Of a stretch of DNA of 64,000 nucleotides, positions 49,901-60,416 are shown in pieces (within the stretch, counting starts at the first letter, position 1; every line of letters begins with the position of its first letter). The DNA comes from Wuchereria bancrofti (taxonomy: Eukaryota; Nematoda; Chromadorea; Rhabditida; Onchocercidae). Made by a program: the position numbers and the translations under genes. The notes under the pieces were generated by a model. The model had not been told where the DNA came from, did not search any database, and was given only the letters and a program-made list of their open reading frames with translations. The stretch is taken from NCBI GenBank assembly GCA_005281725.1, contig SSBO01000001.1, forward strand, positions 2,898,399 through 2,962,398, written 5' to 3'.

Positions 49901-52900
49901 CTAACGCTATCAGTTTCAAGTGATTCGTTAACACTATTAAACTGATCGATTTTTGATCATTGCAGCATGTCATCGAGCAAAAACGGTTTCGGATTATTAT
50001 AAACAGCTGGAAGCATCCAGTTGGTTAAAGCATGTCCTTGCCCTGTTGGAATGTGGTAATTTTTTGGCCATTTCAATAGCGCGTGGAATTTCATGCGTTG
50101 TGCACTGTTCTGATGGTTGGGATCGTACGGCACAATCAGTCAGCATTGCACAAATCTTACTGGATCCGTTTTTTCGGACTATAAAAGGTTTCCAGGTGTG
50201 TCGCAATAAGCTTATTTTTTGAAATTAAAATATAATGTCATGCGTTACTGTATTCTTATGAAAGTGTTTTGGCTGATTGGGATTAATTAAATCAAATTAA
50301 AAGCAAATTAAATTTATTTAGACTTTGTAATCGAATTGCAAATATTGTAAAATTCATTGGTCGGTAAGGAAAATCTATCCAATATTCAAAACTGATTTTA
50401 TAAAATTATGGTGCTTTAGTTGTAGCATGATTACATTTTGGAATCTGTCATATATTATACGCTGAAAGTGATTAAGGGCTACAAGCGAAAGATTCTAGCA
50501 GTGCTTACAATCTGATTGTTCGGTTTAAATTTCGTAGTGCTTAAGCTATGATGTAACTACAGTTTAATAGTGGAGAACTAAAATGGTGTTCTTTTGGATT
50601 TTACTGTGCGTTTAACAGCAAGTGTTGTAGATATTGATCGAGAAGGATTGGCTTGGTTTTGGTCATAAATTTGACGATCGATGTGGCCATATTGGTGCTT
50701 TCAATGACGAAGCAGCTCGAGAGGTAATGTAAGACAGAATTCCAAAAAAAGTGTGCTTATGACAGTTAATGTGGCAAATTTTACTAAATCTTTAGAGAGA
50801 TATTTTGGTTATTTCACATCTGCTATAGTTCCAAACATCTGAAATATCTTAACTGTTAAGTGTTTTAGATTTCAGTAGCACTTATATTTTACTTGACGCT
50901 TTCCTTGTTCATTTAACTCAGACATCTCATTTATTTGGATATCATATTTTTTGGAATTTAAGGAAAAACGATATTTTTGCTGTTTACTTTACTGTTTACT
51001 TTAAATAATTACTTTACTTGATATCTTATTACATGCAGAAAGAAAAGTTTCTTGGCAGCCATCATTACTTGTACATTGCTTAGGTATCGCCTATTTTCAC
51101 TCAGTTTCTGGACGCGACATTTCAAATCATGCGACAGTACCCATGTGCTTTCGAATTCAATGAACGTTATTTAATCCATATGCACGAGCATGCCTACTCT
51201 TGTCAGTATGGTACATTTCTTGGGAATTGTGATAAAGACCGAAAGGTATGTTGAGACATCAAAAAGGAATGAAGTAATCCAGTATATTTTATTATAATTC
51301 AGTATATTTTATTAGAAATTTGTTTTTACTCTGTTTATTTAGGATCTCAATCTAGCAAAAAGAACACAGTCTTTATGGGCATTTCTGGACGACCGTCATG
51401 ACGATTATATCAATCCGTTATATGAAGTTAGTTTTTTTCTGCATTTGATTTTATTCCATTCAAATATCTTGAATAAAATACGGGAATTTTAGCTGTTATA
51501 TATGATGGAAGTTTCTGAAAAACTAAGTTAATTTTCGAAACTTTTTTATGAGAGTTGATAATTTTCCAATTTATTGGATTTTAGAGTGGTTTTCATAAAT
51601 TAAGTATATTATTGCATTTTACAAAATTTTACTCTTTCTGAATATTATGATGAAAGTGCGACTAGCACAATTAATATAAGGACTGAGAGAAAGTTCGTGC
51701 TGAAAACTGCACGCAGTGTGATCCTTTTTTTTACAGACGAATAAGTACGGTTTTTTGGGGAAAATAAACTTACATCCATCAACGTTGGTTATCTGGACAG
51801 CTATGTACAATCGTTTCGATACCGGACTTTTGCCACGGGAAAATACAAATGATGTAGCACTATCAACAATGGAACACGTTGGCATCTTGGAGACACATTT
51901 GGCTTCACTTCAATCGGTATATGTTTTTTCTTTTTTTTTACCGAAAATTTTCCAAATTTTTTTTACGAATTTGTTTGATCAAATTAAAATAAGCAGCGAT
52001 GATAAGTTTTGCCAGCTGATTTTGAAAGAATTATGGAAAGTGGAAGTGCTAGCATTTTTGGGTTTTTATGAGATTTCTTATCTTTTTCTTATAAAAAAAT
52101 ATTTTGCAGAGATTGGCAGAATTGAAACTGGGAAAACAAACACCGGGAAGTGAAGTGATGAGTGATAGTGGCCATTCTAGTTCTATTTCTAATACTATTA
52201 CACCTGAAGCTTCTAAAATTCCAGGTCCTTTAAAATAAAAGTTCTCCATTTTCTTTCTTTTCAACAAATTAATATGCTCATAAAAAAAATTTAAGTTAAT
52301 AAAAATTTAATATCTTATTTGTGTTATCTTGCAGTGCTTGCTTTTGCTGGTTATCTTTGAAGATTTTTTGCAGAGCGGATTTCAGATGTCACTTCATTAA
52401 CTCATAATTACACGATGGATGAAAAATGGAAGAAGAATTCCTGGGATGGAGGGCAAAATATCCAGGAAAGTGGCATATACGATGCATTATTCCCATATAA
52501 TGTTCATTTTTGTACTATTTGTCTTTCACAGTAGCAACTTTTTGGCTTTTTCAATAAGGATGTAGTGTTTTTATTGGTAGAATATACAGGCAAAGTTATA
52601 GACTTAAGCTTAACTTATAATCTCTTATTGCTTGAATATTTGCTCAACATATGTAATGAAGAATAGATTTGGATAGGTCTAAAATGTGATCAGTTATTTG
52701 CAAAACAAAATAGTATTTAACATTATTTACTGTTATACCAAATTATGCGCTTTATTTGATTTATCTTTTCTCCTAATGCTATTTATATTCACTTTAGTAA
52801 GCGATTTTAGTATCTAAAATATTTTAGGTAATCAATAGTTAATCATAATGAGATAAGTCATTCCTTAAGGAATGGAATGATTTGTTGATGTCATTCGATT

Positions 52901-53230
52901 GCCGGTCTTTGGTCTTCATCCATTTACTAGGACATATCGCTGCTTCTGCTGTAGTCATTTGTTCGGTGAGAATTTATGATTGCTTCTCTGAAATTGATGT
53001 TTCAGGAGAATAATAGTCCATTGCCTGCTTTACGCTGGCAATCAATTCGTTCGGCAGATGAATGCTCAAATATTGATTGCAGTGCGGAATTTGTCACGCG
53101 TGGTGAGCGTCGTCTACACTGCTACAGGTGCGGTAAAATTCATTGTCGTCGTTGCATGATGCTTACATCAGATGGTGTTGAGCGTATTTGCATTGCATGT
53201 TCGGAATTGGTTCAGCAGAACAGCTCATAA
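46997..53230 (+). CDS. mtm-6: Myotubularin-family phosphatidylinositol 3-phosphatase with C-terminal FYVE (MTM-6/MTMR6-8 type)
   Basis: About 721 residues from the first sure exon. Exons: 46997-47113, 47611-47773, 47984-48159, 48558-48700, 48995-49115, 49399-49531, 49966-50195, 50631-50723, 51084-51245, 51343-51426, 51737-51916, 52110-52224, 52374-52501, 52870-52965 (tentative), 53006-53230. The PH-GRAM domain starts VNKVQLIDRLG and SIHVTTSHVIF. The phosphatase core has SCKFRSRARLPVL, LTGFSARCVEDE, VVHCSDGWDRTAQ (intact Cys-x5-Arg), WLGFGHKFDDRCGH, PCAFEFNERYL and WTAMYNRFDTGLLP. FYVE occupies the last exon. The enzyme removes the 3-phosphate of PI3P and PI(3,5)P2 on endosomes; in C. elegans MTM-6 works with the inactive partner MTM-9 in endocytosis. 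The true start lies upstream, possibly in the frame at 45988. The intron after 48700 appears to use a GC donor. Confidence 0.88.
48701..48994 (+). other. Probable GC-AG intron in the myotubularin gene
   Basis: The protein must pass from AASISR to CAQPLTGFSARC, as in other myotubularins of this group. Only a junction after TCGAG at 48700 gives the right frame (AG|A TGT). The intron would then begin GCTTGT and end TTTTCTAG. The nearby GT (CTT|GTTCAC) gives the wrong phase and an out-of-frame exon 5. Confidence 0.65.
53069..53215 (+). other. Atypical FYVE finger
   Basis: The finger reads CSNIDC, then RRLHCYRCGKIHCRRC, then CIAC. The PI3P-binding core, usually RRHHCR, is RRLHCY here. The first pair has four residues between cysteines instead of two, and the usual WxxD entry is altered. 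Eight or more possible zinc ligands are still present, so folding is likely, but PI3P affinity may be reduced. Confidence 0.7.
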
Positions 53231-53298
53231 TAATGATAATGATTAAGTTGTTGTTAATATAGTTTTCATTCATTTTTTGAAAATGGCTTTTTTGGCAA

Positions 53299-53304
53299 AA
53301 TAAA
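53299..53304 (+). other. Poly(A) signal of the myotubularin gene
   Basis: AATAAA about 70 bases after the TAA stop at 53228-53230. Confidence 0.55.
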
Positions 53305-55434
53305 TCCATTCTTTTTCTTTTGTTCTCCGTAACTTTTGTCGTAGTTTTAGATTTATTTGAGATAAACTTGGTTGAATAATTGAGTAGTGAAATTGACATG
53401 AATAACTTATTATGAAAATTGTTAAAAGAATCCATTTTATCTTTTCAACCAATCCCACATAATTAGTAATGCTGTTTAATTAGTAGTTGTTTGAATCTTT
53501 TTAACTAATCTATTAAACCGTATCAGTTGTCGAATCTATTTCTAAGATGTACCTAGATCTTCTTTTTTTTCGCATTACATGTGGTCAAATATTTAAAACA
53601 TTAACTATTTATTGGTATTGTTTTCATGATTGTCGTATTTTCTATAATCCAATGGTAACTGATATTTGTTTGTCTTCTCATAGCTCCATTGGTTGTGTTG
53701 TCATCTTATCATCCTGTGTTAGTGTTTCGGCGGTGTATTTCATTGATCCTTGCTAATTTTTTTCCCTTTTTTTGACTGATTTTTTCTACACGGCTAGGTG
53801 CAACAGATTCACATGATGAATGTGATGATGTATTTAAAATTATCAAATGTTGACTGGAAATATGAACATTTATGAGAGTATGATGTTCTGGAATTTCACA
53901 GATTTATTCGCTATATATTTCACGTACTTCTGCTTCTGATTATTATACTCATATATACTTCGTTAATTTTTCTTTAGATTGTTGGATTTAGGTAGATGCA
54001 AAAATTTTTAATTTTCAATTAAGGACTTAGCTTGCTTTTAAATATCAGTAATTAAATAAGTGGATGTTTAGAAAATGTAAAATCTAAGCAATTTTAACTT
54101 TAAAATATGAAAACTAAAAAACAGAAGCAACCATTCATTTGTAACATTCATTGTTTGCCCTTTTGGTTCTTTCTTAATGTCTCTAGATTAAATTACATGG
54201 TTACTTTGTTTCAACCTAAGTTTTATTTCGATTATTTATAGCTATAAAGGGCAGATGGATTACGTATTTGACAGTTAGTTCTTGTTTTTTAATTTAATCT
54301 TTATGTAGTGTCGTAGTAACGACAAGTGAGGTGTTGGTCTACAATTTTTGTATTGTTTGTTACCTTAACAGTTATCAGTGTTAGCAAATTTGTATTTCTC
54401 TTATTAATCGTTATTTTCATTTCATTGAAAACAAGATTTAACAGTTTATTGATTGAATATACTTCTATCTCTTTATGCATGCATATCTGATTGCTTAATA
54501 GATTATTTTTGTTACATTCTTTTTCTTTTTTTCAGTCTCAGTCAAATGTTTATTGTTGGTGATTTAAGGATTTTTGTGCTTTTGTCAATGCTTTAGTTGT
54601 TTTTTTAAAAAAGCATTATGCTTTTACGTGTGTTTTACGAGTGATCACGTCAAGATAGCGTACACATTGAGTTGGTAAGCGGAGGAAGTGGTTGTAAGAG
54701 ATGTCATTACGTGTCTTGGTTATGGTTTTTTTCGAGTGAGATCGAAATGAAGTTTGGGATGGAGATTGAGGGATGTCACTGCATTAATTAGTTCTAATTA
54801 AGATAGTAGCATTCTTGTAGATATTCGATGATATTGGAAGGAAACTGGCATAATCTAAAAATGTTTGATCGAAACAGTCATACTAGGATGTAAAAATGGA
54901 TTTGAAAATTCATCTATGAAATAAATAATAAAATACTATCAATGATAAAATTAACATAACTTGGAACGAATTGTCACAGGCATTATATTATGGTGGAATT
55001 AAAGTACTTGGGACTTCGATATTCAAATTTGTACATTTGGAACCCAAGCATGTTAAAGAAAAACCATTAAATATTCAGCCCATTTGCAATATTCAATTTT
55101 AAAATTAATTTAAAACAACTAATGTTATCAATTGCAATTTTAACGAACAAAGGTGAAAGGTTCGGTTGCATATCTTGAATTGTGCTTGCTACAATTCTTG
55201 AGCAAAAAACTGAAAAGTTTCATTTGCGATGGGAGATGTAATGTTCGTTAATTTTTATCTCTTCTACATCTCTTTCTTATTTATAATTCAGAATTTCTTT
55301 AAAAATTTCTGATTTTTAAACTTTTTTCTTTTTATAATAATTTCGATATAATGAAGTAATTTTATTATCCTTTATTCTTGCAATAATGTTGGTGTAAATA
55401 TTGTAATAATAATAATTTGTGCAGTTTTTCCCAT
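53305..55434. other. Two-kilobase spacer with no recognised gene
   Basis: This holds the 3' flank of the myotubularin gene and the 5' flank of the SH2-pseudokinase gene. The open frame at 53547-53756 is hydrophobic with no family motif. The stretch around 54630-54790 is richer in G and C and may include a promoter. The first coding exon or exons of the downstream gene probably lie here or just right of here but were not identified. Confidence 0.45.
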
Positions 55435-55547
55435 AGTAAATCATACAGTACTACTAGCAATAATAAACCACAATTCTTTTTACGGGAAATCATACAGTAT
55501 TAGTCATATAATCCACCGTAATTTTTTTAACAGTAAATCATATGATA
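55435..55547 (+). repeat. About 49-base degenerate tandem repeat at the 5' end of the pseudokinase gene
   Basis: The word AGTAAATCATACAGTA at 55435-55450 recurs as GGAAATCATACAGTA at 55485-55499 and AGTAAATCATATGATA at 55532-55547, with constant spacing of 47-50 bases. The frame of the first sure exon is open through all three copies and gives related peptides (FYGKSYSI, FFNSKSYDT), so the repeat may be partly coding. Confidence 0.55.
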
Positions 55548-58500
55548 CCAAGAACAATGATAAATCGACAAATGAAAGTATAGTTGACAATGTTGATAAT
55601 GATGAAAATCATGCGAGTAATTTAATGAACTGGATAATACCATCGACCAGTGTTAACCAACGGATGCGTCGTATTGAAGAAATTTTAGATTCAATACCGT
55701 ATTTCTTTAGTAGTATGCTTGATGATAATAATTTGCAACGACGCTTACTTGTTCAATTAGGTTAAATATTTCTTTCCTCGTTTTTTTTTTTTTCTTTTTT
55801 TTAATGAAATTATTTTTAAGCTACGGGAAAAAGTGTGACATTGATATTTAATTGGATAATAAATGGATTAAATTTTTTTTCACTGTTCAAAATGATTCAA
55901 AAAATATTAACCAAATATTAATATTGAACATCAGTGACGAAATAGCAATACGAAACCATATTTTCTTGCAAATTTATCTTTATAAGTTATTTTGAAATTT
56001 CCATTCTACACTACAATATCTAATAACAGGTGATTGCCTTTTAATATCATGTCCAAAATTAAACGAAGAAATAAATCCGGAATCTAATTGGTACTTAGTT
56101 GTATTAGAAGCAAATGGAACTGTTGAAAAAGTTAGAGTAAGTTCATAATTTCTTTTGCTTTTTAATATTCCTCCAAACTTTCCAATTTGAATGTATTTTT
56201 CAGGTATTTGATTAAATTTTAACATTTAATAAAGTTTCGCCCGTAAAAATGAGCAAATTTAATTTGTAATTGATGATGACGTGATTGTATTTAGGTAGCA
56301 TATCGTGATAAAACTTTTAAAATTTGGAATGATAAGAACACTACAATACATCAGTATATCGAAATGCGATCATTGAAAACAATTGAACGACCATGGAGTA
56401 TTATTCCGGAACAGGTTTTAAAATTTTCCGAAATTTGTTACAACACAAACTTTAGATATAATACGACAACCTAGTAAAAAGTTAATTTCACTATATGCTT
56501 AACGATTGATTCATATGAAATAGTCAAAAAGTTTTGTAATAAAAATTGTTCATTTTAGACTAAAATTATCAACGTAAAAAATAAAGAAGGAAAATCTAAG
56601 TAAAATTAAAATATATATACAAAAAAAGGTGAAAAAGGTTAAAATGTCAAACATTTTAAAAGTTGATTAATTTTTTTTTCTAAACACAACTGTTATAGTT
56701 AACCAAAAAGATGCCCAATATTCTTCATCATGCATATCCAATTAATGATGCAATTTTCCCATTGGGTAAATTTTTGCAAAAAACATTAAACATTGATCAA
56801 AAACGTTGGATACCGGTGATCGAAATGAGTGTAAGCAACTGTAGCATTAATGAATTGAAATGTTTGATTATTGAAGCAAGAAAACGACGACGATTTGGAT
56901 CAATGTGTGCCATTAATGATTCATTATTTTTCATTTTAACGATACCATTTTTATTAATTTGATTTTTTGTATAAAGATAGTTATATCAATTAATTTTTCA
57001 AAAAACTTTAATTAAGTGTTTCTTTTTATCAGTTAATTGTTCGAAATTTTCAAATAGCTTATTTTAGATGTTTTTTCTTTCGAAATATTTGTGTAACTGT
57101 AGCAGATGAGCATTGAAATCAATGTTTTTTTTACCACACTTTACATGTTATCTTAAAATACGTGTATTAAAAATCCATTTCAACAATATTTTTAAATTTA
57201 AAGTTCAAATTTTATGTCATTATATAAAGAAAAAAAGATTAAAAAAATGGTCCAATTATGAAAGACTGCAATTTCTCTAAATTGTTTAGTTATAAGTTGT
57301 TGCATGTTAAGAAGAATTTGGCGACTCTGGGGTATATGTCACTATTCTCCTGAAAGTGTGTCATTAGTTCTTGAAGATATTACTTACGGTTCGCTTGCTG
57401 ACTTTATTCGAACAAGTCCTAGACCACAAGATCAGGTAATGTAAGTGTTAATTTTTATAGAAAAAAAAAGAAACAGAAAGATTGCACAAGTCTAAATTGT
57501 TTAAAACTGACAGAAAAAAATAAGCCATAAACTTGGCATTAATATGAACTTGTCTATGGCCAAAACGAAGACAGTCATCGCATGCATTACTTTTTATCCG
57601 TAAATGTTTTATAAATTAAATGAAATTATGATAATAATTACTTCATCATTATTTATCCGTAATTACTAATTGTTATGAATAAATAGCGAATCAATTAAAT
57701 ATTATATTATCTGAAATTGAATTAATTTATCGCGGATATTGTTGTAAAAGAGACTGAATAAATTTCATAAATTAAGATTTTACACAGTTTTGACGATAAT
57801 GCTAACAGATGTTAATATTACTATTTAGCATGCTGAAAGAAATTTTTGATTTATTTTATATGAAAGTAATTTATTTTCAATGCAACCTGATTTGAATTAA
57901 TTTATTCATTTTTCCTACATATATATAATTAATTTCTCTTTATAAAACTTTCTAAGACTACAGAACATAAAGCAATATTAGCATAAAATTAAGTAACTAC
58001 AAACGTTATTAAACTATAATTAGGAGTTTTAATTTTTGTATTTCTATAAATTTATTATGCAAGTAACGAATAGCTGACGAAATTTTATCATTTATTTTTT
58101 CAGCAATATAAATTTTCTATGTAAATAATGAATTGTTCTCAAAATTTTTATTGCTTATTTTTTTAGCAATGTAAATTTGCTATGCAAATAGTAGATGGTC
58201 TTCGAAATCTTGAAAAATATGGTTTTATACATAGTCGTTTATCAATTGATGTTTGTTTACTTACTTATAATTACAATGTTAAAATTGCAATTTATGGATT
58301 AACCCCAGGTGAATTATATCCAACATACGTTGATCTTGACGATATTGATCAGTGCAGGTTAATTTAAAATTGAAATTAGTATTAGATGAATATTCCACTT
58401 TTTCGAACTTTGTTTTTCTTTTTGGTAATGAAAACTTCTATATATACATTAAATATAATTTCCTAATTACTGTTTCAATGAACTTTGCTTAACATAAATT

Positions 58501-59586
58501 CGAAAAAAAAGAAAAAGAAAAATGAAATTCAATTTTCAAAATTCTTTTTTTTTTCTCTACTACTATTATTATGCTTTTTTCTTAAAAAAAAAAAAAAAAA
58601 AAAATCGTAAAAGAAATTTTATCGATATTTTCTCATTTATGTAAAATGAAATATTTAAGTCAAGTCAAACAAAGTGTACATCATCGCATTTATAGCAAAT
58701 TTGTAAAGAATTTTGTTAAAGCAAAGATTGAAAAGGACTAATTGTTTTCAGGTGGTTACCGCCCGAATGTTTACCAAATTCAGACATTACACCGATACCA
58801 TATAATACGTCAGGAATGATTTATACCTACGGAATCATACTTTGGTCAATGTTTCATGGTGGTGCACTACCATTTGAAGATGAACCTGCGGAAAATATTC
58901 GAAGTCGTCGATATCGCATACAAAATCCATTATATATTGAGCCGGAATTAGTTCCAAATGAAATTCGTAATGTTAGTTAGTCTATTTAAATAATTTATAA
59001 TGAGTAATTAATTAGTTATATAAATAAATAAGTAAAATGAATAAACGGAATGATACTTTTCAGTAACATAAATCGATTATATTTGTGTCATATTATCCGT
59101 TTTAAAATTTAATTAAAAATTTTTTTCAAATTTTTTTTCAAAATATTGTTTTAAAATTTAAAAATTTTTAGGGGTTAAAAAATTTTTGACTATCTAAATT
59201 CTTGTCAAAAAAGATCAAAATATTTAAAATTTCCTGTTAAGTTTGTTAAAGATTTTCTTCCGACATCTTGCTCATAAAACATTTCTTATCTAAGATTTAA
59301 TTTATTTCTTCGCTATAAAATGTGCTGGAAACATTGCAAATTTTATTTCAACATTTTGATTTATTTGATTTTTATTTTATTTGATTAAAATGAATTTGTT
59401 GTCCCATGCTACATTAGTATTGTTATTATTATCATCATTATCTGTAAGGCTTTCATTTTTTTTAAGACTTTCATATAATTGCAATTTCAGGTGATTTTAT
59501 CATGTTGCAGTGAAGATATTGCTATTCGTGGTCGTTTAAAGAGTATCAAAATATACCTTCGAAATTATTCTCCCTCAGCAACATAA
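55534..59586 (+). CDS. SH2 domain plus pseudokinase (Fes/Fer-like layout, catalytically dead)
   Basis: Exons: 55534-55760, 56030-56136, 56295-56414, 56699-56904, 57312-57435, 58167-58357, 58752-58971, 59491-59586; about 430 residues, 5' end unresolved. A degenerate SH2 occupies about residues 45-145: LQRRLLVQLGDCLLIS stands where GDFLVR is usual, so the phosphotyrosine-binding Arg is Ile, followed by WYLVVLEANGTVEKVRV. The kinase-like domain follows. The beta-3 segment reads WIPVIEMSV (no VAVK Lys), alphaC CLIIEARKR, hinge SLVLEDITYGSLADFIRT, catalytic loop GFIHSRLSIDVCLL (HRD Asp and Asn gone), DFG replaced by IYG, then WLPPECL (APE-like) and YTYGIILWSMFHGG. All key catalytic residues are missing, so it should not transfer phosphate. 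Tyrosine-kinase origin is inferred from the SH2, WLPPE and terminal RG-LKSI-YL block. Likely a scaffold; no orthologue is claimed. Confidence 0.75.
58085..58205 (+). repeat. Local duplication of a splice acceptor and exon start
   Basis: TTATTTTTTCAGCAATATAA with TCTATGTAAATAATGAA (58091-58131) is followed about 65 bases later by TTATTTTTTTAGCAATGTAA with GCTATGCAAATAGTAGA (58156-58196). The second copy is the working acceptor and start of exon 6; the first has a TAATGA stop in the matching frame and looks like a relic. Confidence 0.6.
58574..58605. repeat. A homopolymer run in a pseudokinase intron
   Basis: About 20 consecutive A residues inside the intron between exons 6 and 7, with TTTTTTTTCTC just upstream. 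Confidence 0.7.
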
Positions 59587-59641
59587 ATTCTTCATTATTC
59601 CTTATCAGTCTTTGCATATCACATCACCAACTAATTTCTCA

Positions 59642-59647
59642 AATAAA
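59642..59647 (+). other. Poly(A) signal of the pseudokinase gene
   Basis: AATAAA 55 bases after the TAA stop at 59584-59586. Confidence 0.6.
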
Positions 59648-60416
59648 TTATTGATAAATTTTTATTGTATATTTCATCAAGGATCATTTAGATTTTCCAA
59701 ACTACTGCTATTATCTTTATATTATTGAGGAATTTTGGAAAAATTAAATTCAGTTGATAAAATTTTAATTTATTTCCTAAATTTTAAATATGCAACAATT
59801 ACGCTTCTTGCAAATTGAGGCATTAATATCAAATCTTCAATTTATAACATCAATTGCTATAAATAAATAAATTATTATCAAAACTAATATTTGAAAAGAT
59901 TCACACATCATTTTTAGATATTTTAGAAATTCAATTTCAAATGAATTTTTGAGTTGAAAACAAGTGCAGCTGTTTCGTAGAGTATTACTAACTGTTATAT
60001 TGAACTTCGACCTTCGTGACTCTCTTTGCTAATCAGCTGTTGCTCACTCCTTCAGATAACATTTGTTCAAAAATTATGCGCCAGTTTCCTTTTGCTCTCA
60101 GTTACTGCTTCCAACAATCGAAAGATACGTTGTCCGAATTTTATCCGATGACCTTTTATCCAGCAACATATCCACCTGCTTTTTTCTCGTATTATTTCTC
60201 TCCACCTTACGCACCTGTCCTTTCAATTATCATTGATTTCGAAAATTCTAAATAGCTAAATGGAACTTTTAAACTTGGACTAATTTCTGTTTTAAATCGT
60301 TATCTCTTTTTCCTTTCATTTTTTTAAATCAACTCTTCCATTCTTTTAATAGAATTTTTTATTTTGAGGTATATTCAATTGTATTACCGAATAATTATTG
60401 TTGCTGATATTTTTCT
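59648..60416. other. Spacer before the S28 peptidase gene
   Basis: 770 bases of intergenic DNA with no recognised gene. The plus-strand frame at 60016-60255 is rich in Phe, Tyr and Pro and lacks a motif. It could be 5' UTR or chance. Confidence 0.5.

Noticed and set aside
53547..53756. Hydrophobic 69-codon frame downstream of the myotubularin gene
   Set aside because: It lies after a poly(A) signal, has no family motif and no linked exons.
60016..60255. 79-codon frame before the S28 gene
   Set aside because: Starts at a non-ATG codon, has no family motif and no splice support.
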